50,937 nucleotides of DNA from Pseudomonadota bacterium (lineage in GTDB: Bacteria; Pseudomonadota; Gammaproteobacteria; Burkholderiales; Thiobacillaceae). A model generated the notes under the pieces. The model searched no databases, was not told the origin of the DNA, and saw nothing but the letters and a program-made list of their open reading frames with translations. The stretch lies in assembly GCA_021802945.1 (NCBI GenBank), contig JAJZRE010000011.1, forward strand, positions 1 through 50,937, in the 5' to 3' direction. Position numbers and translations under genes: made by a program. Each line of letters begins with the position of its first letter. Position 1 is the stretch's first letter. Positions 44,882-50,937 of the stretch are shown here, piece after piece.

Positions 44882-47800
44882 ATGACCGTTTCCCCCGCTT
44901 TGTCCTTGTCCCTGCGCCGCGCCTCGCGCTGGCTCGCAGCGCTGCTGGCACTCGCCGCCGCGGGATTTGCGGCGGCAGCGGCAGCCATGTTCTTCTGGGT
45001 GCTGCCGAATATTTCCGCACACCGCGATACGGTCGCCGGCCTCATGTCGCGCGCGCTCGGGCAGCGGGTGACGCTGGAGGCGGTGTCGGGGGCGTGGCAA
45101 CAGGCACGTCCCGAGTTTCGCCTGCGCGGCGTGCGGCTGTACGACCGGCAGGGCCACCCCGCGCTCTACCTGCCCGAACTCGAGGCCACCTTTGCCTGGC
45201 GGTCGCTGCTGTTTCTGGAACCGCGCTTCAATCGCATCGAGCTGCAAGGGCTGACCCTTGGCGTGCGGCGCGCGCGCGACGGCCATTTCTACGTCGGCGG
45301 CATTCCGGTCAATCCGGCCGCGCCGGATAGCGGGTTTTCCAGCTGGCTGCTGCGGCAAGGGCAGGTGCACGCCGGCAGCGCCACGCTGATCTGGCTCGAC
45401 GAGGTGCGGGGTGCCCCGCCGCTGACCCTGACGGCAGTCGATTTCACGCTGACCAACGCGCGGCGGGCGCACCGCCTGCAACTGCGGGCCATCCCGCCTG
45501 CCGCGGTGGCGCGGCCGTTGAAGATCGAGGCGAAACTGCGCGCGCGCCGGGTGGACGATCTCGGGACCTGGAACGGCACCATCGATGCGGCCGTGGCGGG
45601 CGTCTCGTTTCCGCGCCTCGCCGCCTGGCTGGCGCTGCCGTATCAACCGCGGCAGGGCTGGGGGGCGCTAAATATGCAGTTCGAGGTGGCGCGCGGCGCG
45701 CTGGCCGGGGTGACGGCCGGACTCGAATTGCACGACATCGAGGCGGTGCTGGGCGACGGGCTGCCTGCGCTGCGGTTGGCGCAGGTGCGCGGCCAGGCCA
45801 TGTGGCAGCGCGGCCCCGACGGTCAGCGCGTGGCGTTCGACAAGCTGCGCGTGGCGCGCCCGGGCGCGGCCCTGGGCGCACCGTTCAATGCGGGCCTGAC
45901 GTGGGGGGGCGCGTCACACGAAATCACCGCCCAGGGTTTCAGCCTGGGGGGCTGGCAATCGCTCCTGCCGAGCTTGCCGATGGATGAAGCGTTGCGCACG
46001 CGCCTGCAAGTCCTGCAGCCCCAGGGGCGCTTCGACCTGTTGCGATTCAGCTGGAGCGGCGCGCAGCCCGGGCTGGACAATTTCAGCATCGCTGCCCGCT
46101 TCAGCGGCCTGGGCATGACGGCGGTCGACAGCCAGCCGGGCTTGACCAACCTGAGCGGGCGCCTCGAGGGAGACGCGCGCGCAGGCGTGTTCGAGATCGA
46201 TTCGCGGCAGATGAGACTGAGTCTGCCCGACCTGTTCCGCGAGCCCGAACTCGCGATCGACAGCCTGCATGCGCGCGGCAAGTGGAAGAAAACGCCGCGC
46301 GGCCACCGCCTGACCCTGGACGAGATGGCCTTCGCCAATCCCGACATGGCCGGTACCGCAAAGGGCTACTACGAGCTGATCCCCGGCCAGCGCGGCGTCA
46401 TCGACCTGGCGGCGCACCTGAGCCGTGCCGATGGCACGGCGGTGTATCGCTACCTGCCGAAAGAAGTCGGGGACCTCACGGTCAACTGGGTGAAGCAGGC
46501 GGTGGTGGCCGGACATTCCGACAACGTCCAGCTGAACCTGAAAGGCGACCTGGCGCAATTCCCGTTCGACCAGGGCAACGGCGTGTTCCGCGTCGACGCG
46601 CAGGTGAAGGATGGCGTGATCGACTACGTGCCGAACTGGCCGCGCATCGAGGGCATCCAGGCGCGCCTGCTGTTCCAGGGCAGGACGATGGAGGTGACCT
46701 CTGACCGGGCGCGGATTTACGGCACGTCACTGTCGCAGGTGAAGGCCGTGATCCCGGACCTGCTGCATCACGACGAACAGTTGCGCATCGACGGCGAGGC
46801 CAACGGGCCGATCCAGGACTTCATCCGCTTTGCCAACACCAGTCCGGTCGGCGCGCGACTGCGCGGGTTCACCGATACGCTGGACGGCAGCGGGCCAATG
46901 AAGCTCGCCCTCAGCCTGCGGGTTCCGCTGCGCCGCAGCCATGACACCACGCTGGCCGGACGGCTGTCGTTCCGGGGCGATGTCCTGCAACCGCCGGGTC
47001 TGCCGCGGCTCGACCAGGTGCGCGGCGACATCGATTTCACCGGCAACAGCCTGAGCGCGAAAAATCTTGCCGCACAGCTGCTTGGCGGCCCGCTGCGTGT
47101 CGACGTGCAGACCCGTTCCGGCCAGGTGCGGATTCTGGCGCAGGGGCGCGCGACCGCAGCGGGCCTGACGTCCTGGCTTGGCGAAGCGTGGAAGGATCGG
47201 CTGTCGGGGCAGGCTGCCTGGCGCGGTCAGATCGATCTGGCACCCGTGGGCGAGCGCATCCGCGTCGAATCCGATCTGGTCGGGCTGGGCAGCAGCCTGC
47301 CGGCGCCGCTGGAAAAGCCGGCTGCGCAGCCGCTGCCGCTGGTGGTGACCAGCCAGCCCCACGCCGAAGGCCGGTTGCATGAAGTGCAGCTGGGCAAGAT
47401 CGTGGGCGCCGTCTGGCGCAGCACCGCGGACGGGCACTTCGGCCGGGGCGAAATCCGTTTCGGCGGGCGGGCCGCGATGCCGGGCGAACCGGGACTGCGG
47501 CTGGCCGGCAGCGGCCACGGCCTGGACATCTCGGGCTGGATGGACCTGCTGCCTGGCGGCAAAGGGGGCGCGCCGCTGCCGCTGTCGACGATCGACCTGA
47601 GTTTCGACGCGTTCGACCTGATGGGGCGGCGCTACGAGGATGTGCGCCTGCAGGGCCGCAATCGCGGCGGACTGTTGCGAACCCAGGTGAGCGGCCGCGG
47701 TTTGAATGGCATCCTGACCTATCGCCCCGCGGGGGACCAGCCCGCGCGGGTGTCGGCGCAGTTCAGGCAGCTGACGGTGCCGGCCAGACTGCCTTCGTCC

Positions 47801-48673
47801 GGCCCGCAAGCGGGCGTCAACATGAGGGCATCGGACTTCCCGATGCTGGATGTGACGGTGGACGATTTCAGGCTGCCGGAGCACGCGCTGGGGCGGCTTG
47901 AAGCCGTGGCGCACGGCGCGCCGCAAGGACTGGTGATCGACAGCCTGCAACTGACGCATCCCGACAGCGTCTTGCGCATGACCGGCCTCTGGCGCGACAG
48001 CGGCGGTACGGGCGAAACCCGTGCGGACCTGAGCCTGAATGTGCTCGACGCCGGCAAGTTCCTGGCCCGCTTCGGCTACCCCGATACCCTCAAGCGCGGG
48101 ACCGCGGACATCCAGGGCAACGCCACGTGGGAAGGCTCGCCGGCCGATTTCGCGCTCGCCACCCTGGCGGGGCAGCTCGATTTCAAGGCCAGGGGAGGCC
48201 AGTTCCTCAAGATCAATCCCGGCGCCGGCAAGCTGCTCGGCGTGTTGAGCCTGCAATCGCTGCCGCGCCGGTTGAACTTCGATTTCCGTGATATCTTCAA
48301 TGAAGGCTATGCCTTCGACGACATCGGCGCCACGCTGCGCATTGCGCGGGGCGTGGTCTACAGCGACGATTTCAGGATGCGCGGGCCGGCGGCCAAGGTC
48401 AACATGTCCGGGCTGGCCGACCTCAATCAGGAAACCGTGCAGCTGCGGGTGAAGGTGATCCCGAAACTGTCCGAAGGCGTGGCCGTGGCCGGCGCCCTGC
48501 TCGGCGGGCCGCTGGCCGGGGTGGGCGCGCTGGCCGCGCAGAAGCTGCTGCGCGACCCGATCGAGGAGGCCATCAGCCAGGAATACATGGTGACGGGCGC
48601 GTGGCAGAGCCCCGATGTGCAACGACTGTCCAAGGCGAAGGCCAAACCTGAAGATCAAATCTCCGAACCCTGA
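44882..48673 (+). CDS. yhdP: YhdP family AsmA-like phospholipid transport protein
   Basis: At 1263 residues this is a full-length YhdP (TIGR02099, DUF3971 and AsmA-like C terminus). One N-terminal membrane helix (about 14-40, WLAALLALAAAGFAAAAAAMFFWVL) anchors a long periplasmic beta-rich bridge thought to carry phospholipids to the outer membrane. The C-terminal region shows TLAGQLDFKARGGQFLKINPGAGKLLGVLSLQSLPRRLNFDFRDIF, a family signature. It heads yhdP-nit-tldD, a conserved neighbourhood. Confidence 0.93.
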   Translation: MTVSPALSLSLRRASRWLAALLALAAAGFAAAAAAMFFWVLPNISAHRDTVAGLMSRALGQRVTLEAVSGAWQQARPEFRLRGVRLYDRQGHPALYLPELEATFAWRSLLFLEPRFNRIELQGLTLGVRRARDGHFYVGGIPVNPAAPDSGFSSWLLRQGQVHAGSATLIWLDEVRGAPPLTLTAVDFTLTNARRAHRLQLRAIPPAAVARPLKIEAKLRARRVDDLGTWNGTIDAAVAGVSFPRLAAWLALPYQPRQGWGALNMQFEVARGALAGVTAGLELHDIEAVLGDGLPALRLAQVRGQAMWQRGPDGQRVAFDKLRVARPGAALGAPFNAGLTWGGASHEITAQGFSLGGWQSLLPSLPMDEALRTRLQVLQPQGRFDLLRFSWSGAQPGLDNFSIAARFSGLGMTAVDSQPGLTNLSGRLEGDARAGVFEIDSRQMRLSLPDLFREPELAIDSLHARGKWKKTPRGHRLTLDEMAFANPDMAGTAKGYYELIPGQRGVIDLAAHLSRADGTAVYRYLPKEVGDLTVNWVKQAVVAGHSDNVQLNLKGDLAQFPFDQGNGVFRVDAQVKDGVIDYVPNWPRIEGIQARLLFQGRTMEVTSDRARIYGTSLSQVKAVIPDLLHHDEQLRIDGEANGPIQDFIRFANTSPVGARLRGFTDTLDGSGPMKLALSLRVPLRRSHDTTLAGRLSFRGDVLQPPGLPRLDQVRGDIDFTGNSLSAKNLAAQLLGGPLRVDVQTRSGQVRILAQGRATAAGLTSWLGEAWKDRLSGQAAWRGQIDLAPVGERIRVESDLVGLGSSLPAPLEKPAAQPLPLVVTSQPHAEGRLHEVQLGKIVGAVWRSTADGHFGRGEIRFGGRAAMPGEPGLRLAGSGHGLDISGWMDLLPGGKGGAPLPLSTIDLSFDAFDLMGRRYEDVRLQGRNRGGLLRTQVSGRGLNGILTYRPAGDQPARVSAQFRQLTVPARLPSSGPQAGVNMRASDFPMLDVTVDDFRLPEHALGRLEAVAHGAPQGLVIDSLQLTHPDSVLRMTGLWRDSGGTGETRADLSLNVLDAGKFLARFGYPDTLKRGTADIQGNATWEGSPADFALATLAGQLDFKARGGQFLKINPGAGKLLGVLSLQSLPRRLNFDFRDIFNEGYAFDDIGATLRIARGVVYSDDFRMRGPAAKVNMSGLADLNQETVQLRVKVIPKLSEGVAVAGALLGGPLAGVGALAAQKLLRDPIEEAISQEYMVTGAWQSPDVQRLSKAKAKPEDQISEP

Positions 48674-48688
48674 TTGTGGAACCCATCC

Positions 48689-49654
48689 ATGACGACAAAA
48701 AAAACCGCTAAAACAACCGTTGCGCGCTCCAAGGGTGCGCAAGTCAAGAAGCCGGCCCCGCAGGCGGGAACCGTGCGCGTCGCCGCCATCCAGATGGCAT
48801 CCGGCCCGAATGTGTCCGCGAACCTGGCCGAGACCGAACGGCTGATCGAACTGGCGGTCGAGGGCGGCGCACGCCTCGTCGTGCTGCCGGAGTTCTTCTG
48901 CATCATGGGGATGAAGGACGCCGACGTGGTGAAGGCGCGCGAGGCCGAAGGCCACGGCCCGATCCAGGCGTTTCTCGCGCGCATGGCGAAGAAGCACAAG
49001 ATCTGGCTGGTCGGCGGCTCGGTGCCGCTCGAGGCTGGCGCGGCGAACAAGGTGCGCAACAGCTGCCTGGTGTTCGACGAGCGCGGCAAGCAGGTCGCGC
49101 GCTACGACAAGATCCACCTGTTCGGCCTCGACCTCGGCAACGAGCGCTATCAGGAAGCCAAGCTGATCGAGCCGGGCGACACGGTCGTCGTCGTCAACAG
49201 CCCGTTCGGCCGCATCGGCCTGTCGATCTGCTATGACCTGCGCTTTCCCGAACTGTACCGCGCCATGCCCGACGTCGACATCATCGTCGTGCCCGCGGCG
49301 TTCACCGCCACCACCGGGCGCGCGCATTTCGAGACGCTGATCCGCGCGCGCGCGATCGAGAATCTCGCCTACGTGATTGCCCCGGCGCAGGGCGGCTACC
49401 ACCTGTCGGGCCGCGAGACCCACGGCGACAGCATGATCGTCGACCCCTGGGGCGTGGTGCTCGACCGCCTGCCGCGCGGCTCCGGCGTCGTCATCGCCAA
49501 CATCAACCCGGCCTACCAGGCCAGCCTCAGGAAGAGCCTGCCTGCGCTGCAGCACCGCTTCATCCAGTGCCGGCAGATCCAGGTCGACGTGATCGAGCGC
49601 CGCGTGCCTGCCAAGCGCTTGTCCCCGACCGGGGGCGAGCCTGCTTCCAAGTAA
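48689..49654 (+). CDS. Carbon-nitrogen hydrolase (Nit family, omega-amidase/deaminated glutathione amidase type)
   Basis: The 321 residues start with a Lys/Ala-rich tail of about 30 residues and then a nitrilase fold with the Glu-Lys-Cys triad: VVLPEFFCIMG (Glu), YDKIHLFGLDLG (Lys) and SICYDLRFPELYR (Cys). The latter is typical of Nit1/Nit2-like enzymes that hydrolyse deaminated glutathione or omega-amides. ATG at 48689 is used. It lies 15 bp after yhdP and 18 bp before tldD, as one operon. Confidence 0.93.
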   Translation: MTTKKTAKTTVARSKGAQVKKPAPQAGTVRVAAIQMASGPNVSANLAETERLIELAVEGGARLVVLPEFFCIMGMKDADVVKAREAEGHGPIQAFLARMAKKHKIWLVGGSVPLEAGAANKVRNSCLVFDERGKQVARYDKIHLFGLDLGNERYQEAKLIEPGDTVVVVNSPFGRIGLSICYDLRFPELYRAMPDVDIIVVPAAFTATTGRAHFETLIRARAIENLAYVIAPAQGGYHLSGRETHGDSMIVDPWGVVLDRLPRGSGVVIANINPAYQASLRKSLPALQHRFIQCRQIQVDVIERRVPAKRLSPTGGEPASK

Positions 49655-49672
49655 AGTCATTCAGGACAAGTC

Positions 49673-50937
49673 ATGAACCCCACCGACGCCTTCGTTCCCA
49701 TCCAGACCGCCGAGCAGTTGTTCCGCTCCGCCGAGGCCACGCTCTTGACGCCGAACGGCCTCGACGCCGACAAGCTCGCGCCGGTGTTCGGCCGCCTGCT
49801 GACGCACGACGTCGACTACGCCGACCTCTATTTCCAGTACAGCCGCTCCGAAGGCTGGAGCCTGGAAGAGGGCCAGGTCAAGTCCGGCAGCTTCAACATC
49901 GACCAGGGCGTCGGCGTGCGCGCGATCTCGGGCGAGAAGACCGCCTTCGCCTACTCCGACGACATCAGCCTCGACGCGCTCGGCGCCGCCGCCGACGCCA
50001 CCCGCGCGATCGCGCGCGCCGGCCAGCACCGCAGCTTCGGCATGATTCAGCGCGGCGAAGGCCGCCTGCTGTACAACGCGGTCGATCCGCTGGCCTCGCT
50101 GGCCGACGCCGACAAGGTCGCGCTGCTGGAACGGCTGGAGAAGAAGGCGCGCGCGATGGACCCGCGCGTCATCCAGGTGATGGCGAGCCTCGCCTCCGAA
50201 TACGAAGTCATCTTCATCGCCCGCTCAGACGGCCATCTCGCGGCCGACGTGCGTCCGCTGGTGCGCCTGTCGCTGCAGGTCATCGCCGAGCAGAATGGCC
50301 GCCGCGAGCAAGGCTCCGGCGGCGGCGGCGGGCGCTTCGACTACAGCTATTTCACCGACGACATCCTGGACAAATATGCGCGCCAGGCCGTGCACCAGGC
50401 CAGCGTCAACCTCGACGCGCGTCCCGCGCCGGCCGGCAGCATGACCGTCGTCCTCGGCGCCGGCTGGCCCGGCATCCTCTTGCACGAAGCCATCGGCCAC
50501 GGCCTCGAAGGCGACTTCAACCGCAAGGGCAGCTCGGCCTTCTCCGGCCGCATCGGCGAACGCGTCGCCGCGCCCGGCGTCACCGTGGTCGACGACGGCA
50601 CCATCCCGCTCAGACGCGGTTCATTGAACGTCGACGACGAAGGCAACCCCACCCAGCGCACCGTGCTGATCGAAGACGGCATCCTCACCGGCTACATGCA
50701 GGACATGATGAACGCGCGCCTCATGGGCATGCCCATCACCGGCAACGCACGCCGCGAATCCTTCGCGCATCTGACCATGCCGCGCATGACCAACACCCTC
50801 ATGCTCGGCGGCGACAAGGACCCCCACGAAATCATCGCCTCCGTAAAGAACGGCCTCTACGCCGTCAACTTCGGCGGCGGCCAGGTCGACATCACCAGCG
50901 GCAAATTCGTCTTCTCCGCCGCCGAGGCCTACATGAT
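49673..50937 (+). CDS. tldD: Metalloprotease TldD, N-terminal part (runs off the window)
   Basis: TldD forms a heterodimeric zinc protease with TldE that matures peptides such as microcin B17 and acts on CcdA. The 421 codons present include the metal site [12 protein letters not shown] (H271, E272, H276) and the C-terminal-domain stretch [21 protein letters not shown]. There is no stop before the window ends; a full protein is about 480 residues. AGGACAAG precedes the ATG. It is last in the yhdP-nit-tldD operon as far as visible. Confidence 0.96.
   Translation, partial: MNPTDAFVPIQTAEQLFRSAEATLLTPNGLDADKLAPVFGRLLTHDVDYADLYFQYSRSEGWSLEEGQVKSGSFNIDQGVGVRAISGEKTAFAYSDDISLDALGAAADATRAIARAGQHRSFGMIQRGEGRLLYNAVDPLASLADADKVALLERLEKKARAMDPRVIQVMASLASEYEVIFIARSDGHLAADVRPLVRLSLQVIAEQNGRREQGSGGGGGRFDYSYFTDDILDKYARQAVHQASVNLDARPAPAGSMTVVLGAGWPGILLHEAIGHGLEGDFNRKGSSAFSGRIGERVAAPGVTVVDDGTIPLRRGSLNVDDEGNPTQRTVLIEDGILTGYMQDMMNARLMGMPITGNARRESFAHLTMPRMTNTLMLGGDKDPHEIIASVKNGLYAVNFGGGQVDITSGKFVFSAAEAYM

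Overview
The window is about 51 kb of high-GC DNA, densely coded, with nearly all genes recognisable as betaproteobacterial. The gmk-rpoZ-spoT-ridA-recG order, the yicC/kinase/PP2C/rph/rdgB/hemW cluster, and above all a fructokinase / sucrose-phosphate synthase / sucrose synthase operon point to an autotrophic or methylotrophic betaproteobacterium. Thiobacillus or a Nitrosomonadales relative is my best guess; this rests on gene content, not on a database comparison. No phage, transposase, CRISPR array or tRNA gene was seen.

Layout. 1-120: the 3' end of a 5S rRNA gene and the rRNA operon terminator. 165-2538: birA-coaX-SPOR protein on the plus strand. 2533-10385: a long minus-strand housekeeping block, yicC-gmk-rpoZ-spoT-ridA-recG-ubiC-ubiA. 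10490-15175: plus-strand Ser/Thr kinase, PP2C phosphatase, rph, rdgB and hemW, with a 240-bp inverted-repeat (MITE-like) element between rdgB and hemW. 15227-19767: a pseudouridine-synthase-like protein with a degenerate active site, a dienelactone hydrolase overlapping folE, a TetR operon with a perfect operator inside its promoter, and small hypotheticals. 19990-21090: a membrane diguanylate cyclase with a sigma-28-like promoter. 21087-25070 (minus): TatD, a Bax-inhibitor-1 protein, an NhaD-type antiporter and a CPA2 antiporter. 25536-35767 (plus): fructokinase, SPS, sucrose synthase, MscS channel, CaCA exchanger and P2-type ATPase. 35777-38992 (minus): MarR and glnE. 39037-50937 (mostly plus): acs, a small conserved protein, a small exported or membrane peptide behind a structured leader, an FMN reductase/pirin/LysR group, hslR, yhdP, a nitrilase homologue and the start of tldD.

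How the parts fit. The 22.7-35.8 kb stretch reads as an ion and osmotic homeostasis region: two H+-coupled antiporters, sucrose synthesis and turnover, a mechanosensitive channel and a Ca2+/cation exchanger with a P-type ATPase. The spoT block links stringent response, nucleotide metabolism and ubiquinone synthesis. A Ser/Thr kinase and PP2C phosphatase form a self-contained reversible phosphorylation pair.

Most notable points: the MITE-like element whose right terminal repeat supplies the hemW start codon; the RluF-like protein that has lost its catalytic Asp; the TetR promoter with its operator filling the -35/-10 spacer and an apparently leaderless start; the sigma-28-like promoter before the diguanylate cyclase; a complete intrinsic terminator inside the first codons of tatD; and the 41.6-42.0 kb locus with a structured leader, a possible 21-codon upstream ORF and a 73-residue peptide.
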